Made by a program: the position numbers and the translations under genes. The notes under the pieces were generated by a model. It saw only the letters and a list, made by a program, of their open reading frames with translations. It was not told the origin of the DNA and did not search any database. Positions 40,767 through 49,311 of a stretch of 64,000 nucleotides of DNA are shown here, piece after piece (positions within the stretch are counted from its first letter, which is position 1; each line of letters begins with the position of its first letter). This DNA comes from Solidesulfovibrio sp. (GTDB taxonomy: Bacteria; Desulfobacterota; Desulfovibrionia; Desulfovibrionales; Desulfovibrionaceae), in the NCBI RefSeq assembly GCF_038562415.1, contig NZ_JBCFBA010000023.1, positions 1 to 64,000 of the forward strand, written 5' to 3'.

Positions 40767-42070
40767 GCGAGCGACACGCCAAACCCGGTTTCGGCACCCT
40801 GGCCCTGCACGCCGGCCAGGTCGACGACCCCACCACCCACGCCCGGGCCGTGCCCATCTACGCCACGGCCTCCTACAACTTCACCGACACCGACCACGCC
40901 GCCAACCTGTTCGGCTTGCGGGAATTCGGCAACATCTACTCGCGCCTGATGAACCCGACCAACGACGTGCTGGAGAAACGCCTGGCCGCCCTGGACGGCG
41001 GCATCGGCGGCCTGGCCCTGGCCAGCGGCCAGGCCGCCATCACCGCCGCCATCCTGACCATCACCCATGCCGGCCAGAACTTCATCGCCTCGAAAAACCT
41101 CTACGGCGGCACCTGGACGCTTTTCACCCAGACCTTCAAGAAGCTCGGCGTGACGGCGCGCTTTTTCGACCCGGCCAAACCCGAGGCCATCCGCGAGCTG
41201 GCCGACGCCGACACCCGTTGCGTCTATATCGAGAGCCTGGGCAACCCGCGAAACGACGTGCCGGATTTCGGGCGCCTGGCCGAAATCGCCCACGCGCTCG
41301 GCGTGCCGCTGATCGTGGACAACACGGTCACGCCCCTTGTGCTGCGCCCCATCGAGCACGGCGCGGACATCGTGGTCTATTCCACCACCAAGTTCCTCGG
41401 CGGCCACGGCGTGCACATCGGCGGGGCCATCGTGGACAGCGGCAACTTCCCCTGGGCGGCGGACCCGGCCAAATGGCCCGAGTTCGCCGCCCCGGACCCG
41501 GCCTACCACGGCATGGTCTTCACCGATGCCCTGGCGCCCCTGGGCAACCTGGCCTACGTCATCCACATCCGCACCCATTGGCTGCGCGACACCGGCGGCT
41601 GCATGAGCCCCTTCGCCGCCTTCCTCTTCCTGCTCGGCGTCGAGACCCTGCACCTGCGCATGCCCCGGCACTGCGCGAACGCCCTGGCCGTGGCCCGGTT
41701 CCTCGAAGCCCATCCGGCCGTGGCCTGGGTCAACTATCCCGGCCTGGAGAGCCACCCCGACCATGCCCTGGCCGGGCGCTACCTGCCCGACGGCGCCGGG
41801 GCCATCATCGGCTTCGGCATCAAGGGCGGCCGGGAAGCCGGCGCGAGGCTCATCAACAACGTGAAACTGGCCAGCCACCTGGCCAACATCGGCGACGCCA
41901 AGACCCTGATCATCCACCCGGCTTCCACCACCCACCAGCAGCTCACCGACGAGGAACAGCGGGCCACGGGCGTCACGCCCGAATACGTGCGCCTAAGCGT
42001 CGGCATCGAGGACGCGGCCGACATCATCGCCGACCTCGACCAGGCCCTGCGGGCGGCCGTGGGCGCGTAG
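40763..42070 (+). CDS. O-acetylhomoserine (thiol)-lyase
   Basis: 435 residues, the longer MetY-type member of the Cys/Met PLP family: FGTLALHAGQVDDPTTHARAVP at the start, NIYSRLMNPTNDVLEKRLAALDGG, SKNLYGGTWTLF, VDNTVTPLVLRPIEHGAD, YSTTKFLGGHGVHIGG with the PLP lysine, and IIHPASTTHQQLTDEE. It makes homocysteine from O-acetylhomoserine and sulfide, a sensible route in a sulfide-producing organism. The start overlaps the HydE-like stop by 4 bases. Confidence 0.92.
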   Translation: MSERHAKPGFGTLALHAGQVDDPTTHARAVPIYATASYNFTDTDHAANLFGLREFGNIYSRLMNPTNDVLEKRLAALDGGIGGLALASGQAAITAAILTITHAGQNFIASKNLYGGTWTLFTQTFKKLGVTARFFDPAKPEAIRELADADTRCVYIESLGNPRNDVPDFGRLAEIAHALGVPLIVDNTVTPLVLRPIEHGADIVVYSTTKFLGGHGVHIGGAIVDSGNFPWAADPAKWPEFAAPDPAYHGMVFTDALAPLGNLAYVIHIRTHWLRDTGGCMSPFAAFLFLLGVETLHLRMPRHCANALAVARFLEAHPAVAWVNYPGLESHPDHALAGRYLPDGAGAIIGFGIKGGREAGARLINNVKLASHLANIGDAKTLIIHPASTTHQQLTDEEQRATGVTPEYVRLSVGIEDAADIIADLDQALRAAVGA

Positions 42071-42097
42071 GGGAAGGGCGAAAAGGCGAGAGGGGGA

Positions 42098-42175
42098 TGC
42101 CTCCGGCGGCCAGGGCGCTGCCCTGGACCCGTCGGGGGGGATCATCCCCCCCGAACCCCCCGGCCGGGGGAGGGG
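42098..42175. repeat. GCCTCCGGCGGCC repeat, copy 1
   Basis: GCCTCCGGCGGCC followed by a G/C hairpin CGGGGGGGAT-C-ATCCCCCCCG (42133-42153) and a CCCCC tract. Two related copies lie at 46967-47025 and 56150-56200. It could terminate transcription between the convergent sulfhydrylase and PP-loop genes. The stop codon of the PP-loop gene lies in the hairpin loop, so the last residues of that protein are encoded by the repeat. Confidence 0.7.
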
Positions 42176-43203
42176 CAAGGGGCTTCGGGTTGGGCTGGGG
42201 CGGCGTCCTTGCGGGCGATGCGCCAGGTTTCGGCCAGTTCCGGGGTGAGGGGGGCGATGTCGGCGAGGACCTCGCCCAGGGGTGTTTGCGGCCTGGTCAG
42301 GGTCAGGCGCGTCACGCCCTTGCCGTAGCCGACGATGAGCCCGGCCGCCGCGGCCACGGCCTCGGCCGTGCCCGGCCGGCACAGCCCGGTCGGCCCCGAA
42401 CCCGCCGCCGGCACGAGCAGGGCGTCGCCGGGCCGGGCCAGGGCGGCGATGCTCCGGTTGTCTTTTTCGTTGCGCCCGATGACCAGCCGCGCGCCGTCCG
42501 GCAGCCGGTAATGCCGGCCGTGGATGAGCAGGACCGCGTCGGCCAGCCGGCTGTCCGGTTCCCGGGCCAGCATCTCCCGCGCCCGGTGGGCGAACTGCGG
42601 GTCGGTCAGCAGGCAGCCGCCGGCCGGGCAGGGATAGTCGCCCAGGTCGAGGGTCCGGGCCAGTTCGATCTGCGGCTTTCGGCTGCGCCCCGAGATGGCC
42701 GGCAGTTTCCAGCGCGGCACCACGCCTTCGCGTTCGGCCTCCGTGGGCGGGAAAAACCGCGCCGACAAGGGCCGCAGCAACCGGCCCGTCAGCCCCGATT
42801 CCCGTTCGATGCGCTCCATGGCCCGCCGGTGCTGGGACATGGGCCGCTGGCCGAGCACCTCGCCCGTGGCCACGAACAGGGCCCCGGTCTCCTCCATGAG
42901 CTGTTTGGCCAGGGAAAAGACATGGATGCGGCAGTCGATGCAGGGGTTGACCCCGCTGCCCCGGCCGAAGCGGGGATGCTTGACCAGTTCCCAATACGCC
43001 TCGCCCTTGGCCATGGTCCGCAGGGGGATGCCGAGCTGCTCGGCCATGCGTTTGGCCGCCCCGCAGCCGCCGCCATGCCCGGAACAACGGCAAAAGGGCG
43101 AGGTGGCGTGCAGGGCCGTGACCTCGATGCCGCAGGAAAGCAGGAGCTTTCCGGCCAGGCCGCTGTCGAGCCCTCCGGAGAGGAGCAGGATCGCCTTGGG
43201 CAT
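42142..43203 (-). CDS. PP-loop thiouridylase-like protein
   Basis: 353 residues. LLLSGGLDSGLAGKLLLS at the N-terminus is the PP-loop ATP-pyrophosphatase signature SGGxDS. Cysteines cluster in FCRCSGHGGGCG and in NPCIDCRIHVF and YPCPAGGC. It resembles MnmA/ThiI-related sulfur-insertion proteins of delta- and epsilonproteobacteria, which thiolate tRNA or a related acceptor. GGAGG precedes the ATG at 43203. The C-terminus (GRGVRGG) is read from the downstream repeat. A perfect palindrome AATTCGATCGAATT lies upstream. Confidence 0.75.
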   Translation of the reverse strand: MPKAILLLSGGLDSGLAGKLLLSCGIEVTALHATSPFCRCSGHGGGCGAAKRMAEQLGIPLRTMAKGEAYWELVKHPRFGRGSGVNPCIDCRIHVFSLAKQLMEETGALFVATGEVLGQRPMSQHRRAMERIERESGLTGRLLRPLSARFFPPTEAEREGVVPRWKLPAISGRSRKPQIELARTLDLGDYPCPAGGCLLTDPQFAHRAREMLAREPDSRLADAVLLIHGRHYRLPDGARLVIGRNEKDNRSIAALARPGDALLVPAAGSGPTGLCRPGTAEAVAAAAGLIVGYGKGVTRLTLTRPQTPLGEVLADIAPLTPELAETWRIARKDAAPAQPEAPCPSPGRGVRGG

Positions 43204-43231
43204 GACCGCCTCCACGGGATACGGATTTAAG

Positions 43232-43245
43232 TCATTAATTCGATC
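43232..43245. promoter_or_regulatory. Palindromic operator candidate
   Basis: AATTCGATCGAATT, a perfect 14-bp palindrome in an AT-rich gap between the PP-loop gene and the ThiF gene, about 30 bases upstream of the former. Related words containing CGATCG plus ATTTATT occur near 37070. It is a good candidate site for the Rrf2 regulator or another dimeric repressor. Confidence 0.5.
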
Positions 43246-43427
43246 GAATTTATTGGATTGTGTTCGCCCTTGTCAACGGGAACACGCGGCCCGAAGCGGG
43301 CGTGACTGGCGGCTTGACCGGGCCGCGTCTTCTGTTTAGAAAAACAATTCATACGAAATCGGTCGATATTGTAGGGGCACGACGGCCGCCAGGGGCGGCC
43401 ACACGGTGCGACACGCCGGGAGGAACC

Positions 43428-44342
43428 ATGGAGCCTGCCTGGGACGAAGCCTTTCTGGAACGCTACAGCCGGCATATCCTGCTGCCGGAGGTCGGCCTCG
43501 AAGGACAACTGCGCATCCGCCGGGCCGGGGTCCTGGTCGTCGGGGCCGGCGGGCTGGGGTCGCCGGCGGCCTTGTACCTGGCCGCGGCCGGCGTGGGCCG
43601 CCTTGGCATCGCCGACGCCGACACGGTGGACCTGTCCAACCTCCAGCGCCAGATCCTGCACGCCACGCCCGACATCGGCGCGCCCAAGGTGGCCTCGGCC
43701 GCCCGCCGGATCGCGGCCCTCAACCCCGACGTGGACGTGGTGCTCCACGGCGAGCGCCTGACCGCGGCCAACGTCGCCGAGGTGGTCGCGGCCTACGATT
43801 TCGTGGTCGAGGGCGTGGACAACTTCCCGTCCAAATACCTGATAAACGACGCCTGCGTCCTGGCCGGGGTACCGGTTTCCATGGGCGGCATCCTGCAGTT
43901 CGTCGGCCAGACCATGACGGTCGTGCCCGGCCGCACGGCCTGCTACCGATGCGTCATGGGCCCGCCGCCCACGGGCAAGGTGCCGACCTGCGCCAGCGCC
44001 GGGGTGTTCGGGGCCGTGGCCGGCATGCTCGGCTCCATCCAGGCGGCCGAGGCCCTCAAATGGATCACCGGCGTGGGGACGCCCCTTGCCGACACCCTGC
44101 TGTGCTTCGACGCCGCGTCCATGGATTTCTTCAAAAGCCCGGTGCGGCGCGACCCGGCCTGCCGGGTCTGCGGCCGGGACGCGGATATCCGGGGATTTTC
44201 CGATCTGGTTGACTTGGCCGGCCCGGCCTGCGCCGGGGCCGGGCGCGCCCGCCCGCCGGGCGCAGCCGAGGCCCCCGGACCGGCCACGGAGGAGTCATGG
44301 CCACCTATTGCCTCGACATCACGCGCGACCGTTGTCCCCTGA
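43428..44342 (+). CDS. ThiF/MoeB-type adenylyltransferase
   Basis: 304 residues of the E1-like family: FLERYSRHILLPEVGLEGQ at the start, VLVVGAGGLGSPAALYLAAAGVG for ATP, DLSNLQRQILH, and two zinc-binding pairs CYRC (about 182) and CRVC (about 247). Such enzymes adenylate the C-terminus of a small sulfur carrier (ThiS, MoaD or similar) before thiolation. The 3' end overlaps the TusA-like gene by 46 bases, an unusually long overlap. The last ~45 residues are alanine/proline-rich and probably not conserved. Confidence 0.88.
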   Translation: MEPAWDEAFLERYSRHILLPEVGLEGQLRIRRAGVLVVGAGGLGSPAALYLAAAGVGRLGIADADTVDLSNLQRQILHATPDIGAPKVASAARRIAALNPDVDVVLHGERLTAANVAEVVAAYDFVVEGVDNFPSKYLINDACVLAGVPVSMGGILQFVGQTMTVVPGRTACYRCVMGPPPTGKVPTCASAGVFGAVAGMLGSIQAAEALKWITGVGTPLADTLLCFDAASMDFFKSPVRRDPACRVCGRDADIRGFSDLVDLAGPACAGAGRARPPGAAEAPGPATEESWPPIASTSRATVVP

Positions 44343-44521
44343 CCTTCGTCAAGGTCAAGGCCCGCCTGTATGCCCTTGCCGCGGGCGACATCCTCGAGGT
44401 GCTGCTCAAGGGCGCCGAACCCCTGGAGAACGTCCCGGCCGCCGCCATCCGCGAAGGCCACGCCGTCCTGGACGTCACCGCCCGCGACAACGGCATCCAC
44501 CTGGTCCGAATACGGAAATAG
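44297..44521 (+). CDS. TusA/SirA-like sulfur carrier
   Basis: 74 residues matching the TusA fold: YCLDITRDRCPLTFVKVKARL holds the Cys-Pro pair (C13-P14) that carries persulfide sulfur, followed by LAAGDILEVLLKGAEPLENVP. It can hand sulfur from the cysteine desulfurase downstream to ThiF partners or cofactors. Start ATG 44297 with GGAGG just before it, located within the end of the ThiF gene. Confidence 0.88.
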   Translation: MATYCLDITRDRCPLTFVKVKARLYALAAGDILEVLLKGAEPLENVPAAAIREGHAVLDVTARDNGIHLVRIRK

Positions 44522-44544
44522 GTTCACGGCCGCGCCGGTATTTC

Positions 44545-44559
44545 ATACTGTGTTAGTAT
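44545..44559. promoter_or_regulatory. Inverted repeat upstream of nadA
   Basis: ATACT-GTGTT-AGTAT followed directly by AAATATATTGACGG. It is an AT-rich island about 100 bases before nadA and likely marks its promoter or operator. No known family motif was matched with confidence. Confidence 0.4.
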
Positions 44560-44659
44560 AAATATATTGACGGCGCCGTGTCGGGGACACTATTTTGTTG
44601 ACCGAAATGATGCGAATTGAAGCCCGCGCCCAAACCGGCCTGCGAACCAGGGAGACCCC

Positions 44660-45748
44660 ATGCACCCCGTGACCAAAGACGCCCCGTCCGATCCCCGGGA
44701 CTGGACCGAGGAGGAGGTGCGAGCGCGCATCCTCGGCCTCAAAAGCAGGCTGGGGCGGGACCTGCTCGTCCTGGCCCACCATTACCAGCGCGACGCCGTG
44801 GTCGCCGTGGCCGACGCCGTGGGCGACTCGTTGCGCCTGGCCCAGCAGGCCGCCCTGGCCACGGCCCGGCACATCGTGTTTTGCGGCGTGCACTTCATGG
44901 CCGAAACCGCCGACATCCTGACCGGCCCCGGCCAGTCCGTGATCCTGCCCGAACTGCGGGCCGGCTGCTCCATGGCCGACATGGCCACGCCGGACGCCCT
45001 GGAATGGGCCTGGCAGCGCCTGACGGCCGTGGAAACCGGCCGGGTCGTGCCCGTGACCTACATCAACAGCGCCGCCACCCTCAAAGCCTTCGTGGCCCGC
45101 CACGGCGGCACGGTGTGCACCTCGTCCAATGCCCGCAAGATCCTGGAGTGGGCCTTCACCCAGGGCGAGAAGGTCTTCTTCTTTCCCGATGAGCACCTCG
45201 GCCGCGTCACCGCCTACGAGCTCGGCGTGCCCCTGGAGGACATGCTCGTCTGGGACCGGGACAGGGACCTGGGCGGCCACGACCCCGAGGCCGTGCGCCG
45301 GGCTCGGGTCTATCTCTGGGACGGTTTCTGCGTGGTCCACCAGATGTTCGATGTCGAGGACATCGCCTTCTGGCGGCAAAAGGAGCCCGGCATCCGGGTC
45401 ATCGTCCATCCGGAATGCCCCTTCGACCTCATCCGGGCCGCCGACGCCCACGGCTCCACGGAATACCTGGCCCGCGCCGTGGACCAGGCCCCGCCGGGCA
45501 GCAAATGGGCCGTGGGCACCGAGGTCAACCTCGTCTCCCGGCTGGCCGCCCGGAACCCGGACAAGCTGGTGGTTTCCCTTTCGCCGCATCAGGCCATCTG
45601 CGCCAACATGTACCGGACAAGGCCGCTTTCCGTGCTGCGCGTCCTGGAGGGCCTGGCCGCCGGCCGGGTGGAAAACCGCATCCGGGTTCCGGAGGCGGTG
45701 GCCGGCGAGGCCCGCCAGGCGCTTTCCCGCATGTTGTCGCTTTCCTGA
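44660..45748 (+). CDS. nadA: Quinolinate synthase
   Basis: 362 residues with NadA features: LLVLAHHYQRDAVVAVADAVGDS at the N-terminus, FCGVHFMAETADIL, the three [4Fe-4S] cysteines in RAGCSMADM, GTVCTSSNA and VIVHPECPFD, and the C-terminal region with TEYLARAVDQAPPGSKWAVGTE. It condenses iminoaspartate with dihydroxyacetone phosphate on the way to NAD. nadB and nadC are not adjacent; the following gene is a cysteine desulfurase, which could supply sulfur for the cluster, as in other bacteria that pair NadA with NifS. Confidence 0.9.
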   Translation: MHPVTKDAPSDPRDWTEEEVRARILGLKSRLGRDLLVLAHHYQRDAVVAVADAVGDSLRLAQQAALATARHIVFCGVHFMAETADILTGPGQSVILPELRAGCSMADMATPDALEWAWQRLTAVETGRVVPVTYINSAATLKAFVARHGGTVCTSSNARKILEWAFTQGEKVFFFPDEHLGRVTAYELGVPLEDMLVWDRDRDLGGHDPEAVRRARVYLWDGFCVVHQMFDVEDIAFWRQKEPGIRVIVHPECPFDLIRAADAHGSTEYLARAVDQAPPGSKWAVGTEVNLVSRLAARNPDKLVVSLSPHQAICANMYRTRPLSVLRVLEGLAAGRVENRIRVPEAVAGEARQALSRMLSLS

Positions 45749-45762
45749 AAAGGAGGTGCCTT

Positions 45763-46992
45763 GTGGGCGTGTATTTCGACAACAACGCCACGACCCCCGT
45801 CGACCCGCAGGTCCTGGAGGCCATGCTGCCCTTTCTGCGGGACTGTTTCGGCAACCCGTCGAGCCCGCACCAGTACGGCAGCCGGGCCAAGGAGGCCATC
45901 GAGGGCGCCAGGGAGGCCGTGGCGGCCCTGCTCGGCTGCCCGGCCGAACGCCTGATTTTCACCTGCTCGGGCTCCGAGGGCAACAACACGGCCATCCTGT
46001 CGGCCGTCCTGGCCGACCCGGGCAAACGCCGGGTGGTCACCTCGACCGTGGAGCACCACTGCGTGCTGCGCCGCCTGGAATACCTGCGCGACCACATGGG
46101 CCTGGAGGTGGTGTTTCTGCCCGTGGACGGCCAGGGCCGTCTGGACCTGGACCGGTTGGCCGGGGAAATCACCCCGGACACGGCGCTGGTGAGCCTCATG
46201 GGCGCCAACAACGAGACCGGCGTGCTCTGGCCCGTCCGGGAGATCGCCGCCCTGGTCAAGTCGCGGGGGGCGCTTTTCCACTGCGACGCCGTGCAGCTGG
46301 CCGGCAAGGAACCCTTGTCCCTCAAGGACATCCCGGCCGATTACCTGACCGTCTCCGGCCACAAGTTCCACGGCCCCAAGGGCGCGGGCGCGCTGTACGT
46401 GGCCCGGGGGGCGCCGTTTACGCCGCTGCTGTTCGGCGGCATGCAGGAATTCGGCCGCCGGGCCGGCACCCAGAACGTGGCCGGCATCGTGGGCCTGGGC
46501 AAGGCGGCCGAGCTGGCCCGGGCCTTTCTGTCCGTGGGCGGCCACGAGCGGCTGCGCGAACTGCGCGACCACCTGGAAGGCCGCATCCTGGCCGAAATCG
46601 ACGACGTGGTGGTCCACGGCGCGGCCGCCCCCCGCATCGCCAATACGCTGGGCATCGGCGTCGGCGGCGCGCCCCAGGAAATCCTGCTGGCGGAACTCAA
46701 TGATCGCGATTTCGCCGTTTCCACCACCTCGGCCTGCGAGTCCGCGTCCACGGCGGCCTCCCACGTGCTGACGGCCATGGGCGTGTCCGGGCGCTATCTG
46801 CGCGGTACGCTGCGCCTGTCGTTGTCGCGCTGCAACACCATCGAGGAGGTCGAGGCCTTCATGGTCGTCTTCCCCCAGGTGGTGGCCACGGCCCGTCGCC
46901 TGGGCGGCGGGAGCGGGAGCGGGAGGGACGAGGTTTCCGGTGGCCGGAGTGGGGAGGGGAGGGAAGAGGCCTCCGGCGGCCGGGGGGCGTGA
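45763..46992 (+). CDS. nifS: Cysteine desulfurase, NifS type
   Basis: 409 residues: YFDNNATTPVDPQVLEAMLP at the start, SGSEGNNTAILSAV, ANNETGVLWPVREI, the PLP lysine in SGHKFHGPKGAGALYV, and the loop STTSACESASTAASHVL with the catalytic cysteine, followed by YLRGTLRLSLSR. GTG start with AGGAGG 6 bases upstream. It supplies persulfide for Fe-S or sulfur carriers. The last ~25 residues (GGGSGSGRDEVSGG onward) are low complexity and are read through the start of a GC-rich repeat that also provides the stop codon. Confidence 0.92.
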   Translation: MGVYFDNNATTPVDPQVLEAMLPFLRDCFGNPSSPHQYGSRAKEAIEGAREAVAALLGCPAERLIFTCSGSEGNNTAILSAVLADPGKRRVVTSTVEHHCVLRRLEYLRDHMGLEVVFLPVDGQGRLDLDRLAGEITPDTALVSLMGANNETGVLWPVREIAALVKSRGALFHCDAVQLAGKEPLSLKDIPADYLTVSGHKFHGPKGAGALYVARGAPFTPLLFGGMQEFGRRAGTQNVAGIVGLGKAAELARAFLSVGGHERLRELRDHLEGRILAEIDDVVVHGAAAPRIANTLGIGVGGAPQEILLAELNDRDFAVSTTSACESASTAASHVLTAMGVSGRYLRGTLRLSLSRCNTIEEVEAFMVVFPQVVATARRLGGGSGSGRDEVSGGRSGEGREEASGGRGA

Positions 46993-47025
46993 CGCCCCCC
47001 GGACCCCCCCGAAGGGGTGGGAAGG
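46967..47025. repeat. GCCTCCGGCGGCC repeat, copy 2
   Basis: GCCTCCGGCGGCC followed by GGGGGGCGT-GA-CGCCCCCC and a CCCCCCC tract. The nifS stop codon (TGA) is in the hairpin loop. It probably acts as a terminator of the nadA-nifS unit. Confidence 0.7.
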
Positions 47026-47057
47026 GCCGTTGTGCGAAAGTAAATTAAGGGTGTATT

Positions 47058-48104
47058 ATGATTAATCTTTGGAACTCACTGAATGCGGTTTTAGGGCGGG
47101 GCGAAAGCGCCGTGGCCGCGGCCATCGTGACCAAGGACGGCTCCTCGCCGGGGCCGGCCGGGGCGCGGATGTTCGTGCTCGATGACGCCGATCTCCTCGG
47201 CACCGTGGGCGGCGGGCCCCTGGAAGGCCAAACCATCACCGAGGCCGCCTCGGTCATGGCCCACGGCCGGCCGACCATCCTGCCCATCGACCTGTCGGGA
47301 GAGATCGGCGACGACTCCGACGCCATCTGCGGCGGCCTGGTCCACGTGTTTCTGGAGCGCCTCGATCCCGTACCGGCCACCGTGGCCCTTTTTGCCCGCC
47401 TGGAGCGGGAGCTTGCCGCCAACCGGACCTGCTGCCTGGTGTCCTCCCTGGCCCCGGGCGCGCGCGGCGGCCCGGCCCGGGCGCTGCTGTCGGGGGACGG
47501 CGCGGTCCTGGCCGGCGGATTGCCGCCGGGAGTGCTCGAAGCGGCGGTCGGCCGGGCCCGGGGGCTGCCCGGCCCGGCCGTGGCCGACCTTGGCGGCGGG
47601 GAATATTTCCTGGAGCCGTTCGCGGCCAGGGACCCGATGCTCATCTGCGGCGCCGGGCACATCGCCCGGCCGACGGCCCATCTGGCCGCCCTGACCGGCT
47701 TCCGGGTCATCGTCCTCGACGACCGGGCGGAGTTCGCCAGCCCGGCCCGCTTTCCCGACGCCGACGAGGTGGCGGTGCTGCCTTCCTTCGACGACTGTTT
47801 CGCCGGGCGCCGCCTGGACGCCGACACCTCGGTGGTCATCGTCTCGCGCTGCCACAAGCAGGACCGCAAGATCCTGACCCAGGCCCTGCGCACCGAGGCC
47901 GGCTACATCGGCATGATCGGGTCGAGCCGCAAGGTGGCGGCCGTGCTGGACGAGCAGCTCGCCCTGGGCGTGCCGCGCGGGCGCCTGGCCGCCGTGCACG
48001 CGCCCATCGGCCTGCCCATCGGCGGCGACACGCCGCCCGAAATCGCCGTGTCCATCGTGGCCGAATGCATCAGGGAACGGACCCGGCGACGGGAGCGGGC
48101 CTAG
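47058..48104 (+). CDS. XdhC/CoxF-family protein
   Basis: 348 residues. N-terminal XdhC domain: AAIVTKDGSSPGPAGARMFVLDD and GTVGGGPLEG, and a C-terminal Rossmann domain DPMLICGAGHIARPTAHLAAL with GYIGMIGSSRKVAAVL and GLPIGGDTPPEIAVSI. XdhC binds and sulfurates molybdenum cofactor before insertion into xanthine-dehydrogenase-type enzymes. No such hydroxylase is in the window. Neighbouring nifS and the MOSC gene fit a sulfur-to-Moco role. Confidence 0.87.
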   Translation: MINLWNSLNAVLGRGESAVAAAIVTKDGSSPGPAGARMFVLDDADLLGTVGGGPLEGQTITEAASVMAHGRPTILPIDLSGEIGDDSDAICGGLVHVFLERLDPVPATVALFARLERELAANRTCCLVSSLAPGARGGPARALLSGDGAVLAGGLPPGVLEAAVGRARGLPGPAVADLGGGEYFLEPFAARDPMLICGAGHIARPTAHLAALTGFRVIVLDDRAEFASPARFPDADEVAVLPSFDDCFAGRRLDADTSVVIVSRCHKQDRKILTQALRTEAGYIGMIGSSRKVAAVLDEQLALGVPRGRLAAVHAPIGLPIGGDTPPEIAVSIVAECIRERTRRRERA

Positions 48105-48140
48105 GCCCGGCCGCGGGGCCGGACGAAAAGGAGAAGCGCC

Positions 48141-49082
48141 ATGACCATGCCGCCGCAACGGCCCGAGGAGGGCCGCGACGTCCTCGCCTGGGTCACCGAA
48201 CGGCTGTGCGACCCGAGGTCCTACGAAAAGGTCTACCACCGGCCCCTGCACGACGAGCCCATGCCGTCGGTGGCCGCCTTGTCCGAGTTCATGGAACGGC
48301 TGCGGGCCGTGCTGTTTCCGGGCTATTTCGGCAATTCCAACGTCACGCCCGAGAGCATGCCCTACCATGTGGGGGCCAGCCTGTTCGAGGCCGCCAGGCT
48401 GCTGACGGACCAGATCCGCCGGGGATATTGCTTTTTTTGCCGGCTGGACCGGGGCGGGGAGTGCCAGGATTGCGACGAGCGGGCCAGGGGCCTGGCCGAG
48501 CAATTCCTGCGCGCCCTGCCGCGCCTGCGCGACCAGTTGGCCGAGGACGCGGCCGCCGCCTACGAGGGCGACCCCTCCTCGCGCAGCCCCGGCGAGGCCA
48601 TCTTCTGCTTTCCCAGCCTGCTCGCCCTGACCCACTACCGGGTGGCCCACGAACTGCATGTCCTGGGCGTGGACCTCGTACCGCGCATCCTCACGGAAAT
48701 GGCCCATGCCAAAACCGGCATCGACATCCACCCGGGCGCGGTCATCGGCCGGCGGTTCTTCATCGACCACGGCACGGGCACGGTCATCGGCGAGACCTGC
48801 GTCATCGGGGACAACGTGCGGCTTTATCAGGGCGTGACGCTTGGGGCCAAGAGCTTTCCCAAGGACGGCGAGGGCAAGCTGGTCAAGGGCATCCCCCGCC
48901 ACCCGGTGGTGGAGGACGACGTGGTCGTCTATTCCGGGGCCACGGTGCTCGGGCGCATCACCGTGGGCCGGGGCGCGGTCATCGGCGGCAACGTCTGGGT
49001 GACCCGCGACGTGCCGCCCGGGGCCAACATCGCCCAGCACAGGCCGGTCGGCGTGCCGCTCATCGACGGCGGCGGCATTTGA
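48141..49082 (+). CDS. cysE: Serine O-acetyltransferase, EpsC type, with CxxC pairs
   Basis: 313 residues. The C-terminal half is the left-handed beta-helix: GIDIHPGAVIGRRFFIDHG, GTVIGETCVIGDNVRLYQGV, TLGAKSFPKD and GAVIGGNVWVTRDVPPG. It makes O-acetylserine for cysteine synthesis. The N-terminal region contains C97-x2-C100-x7-C108-x2-C111 (CFFCRLDRGGECQDC), which looks like a small zinc or Fe-S site and might give redox or metal control. AAAGGAG precedes the ATG. It follows the XdhC-like gene by 36 bases. Confidence 0.92.
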   Translation: MTMPPQRPEEGRDVLAWVTERLCDPRSYEKVYHRPLHDEPMPSVAALSEFMERLRAVLFPGYFGNSNVTPESMPYHVGASLFEAARLLTDQIRRGYCFFCRLDRGGECQDCDERARGLAEQFLRALPRLRDQLAEDAAAAYEGDPSSRSPGEAIFCFPSLLALTHYRVAHELHVLGVDLVPRILTEMAHAKTGIDIHPGAVIGRRFFIDHGTGTVIGETCVIGDNVRLYQGVTLGAKSFPKDGEGKLVKGIPRHPVVEDDVVVYSGATVLGRITVGRGAVIGGNVWVTRDVPPGANIAQHRPVGVPLIDGGGI

Positions 49083-49119
49083 AGCGGCCGGCGCCGCGCC
49101 CCGGCCGCGTCCCTTGGCG

Positions 49120-49311
49120 TCATTGGGCGAGCCCCGCGAATTCCTCCCATTCCCGCTGGGACATCAGGCCCAGCGTCTCGAAGACCATGCCGATCACGGC
49201 CGACTTGGACAGGAACATGCTCTTGAGCCCCGAGTCCATGGTCTGGCTGCCGTACTGGTAGTAGTTGAGCAATTCCTTGGCCTGCAGCAGTTTTTCCTCG
49301 GCGGTATGCAT
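49120..49311 (-). CDS. Conserved-looking small protein
   Basis: 63 residues (MHTAEEKLLQAKELLNYYQ at the start), mostly helical, mixed charge, no membrane segment or metal motif. Codon use and composition look genuine, unlike nearby shadow frames, and it is convergent with cysE. Function unknown. Confidence 0.55.
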   Translation of the reverse strand: MHTAEEKLLQAKELLNYYQYGSQTMDSGLKSMFLSKSAVIGMVFETLGLMSQREWEEFAGLAQ

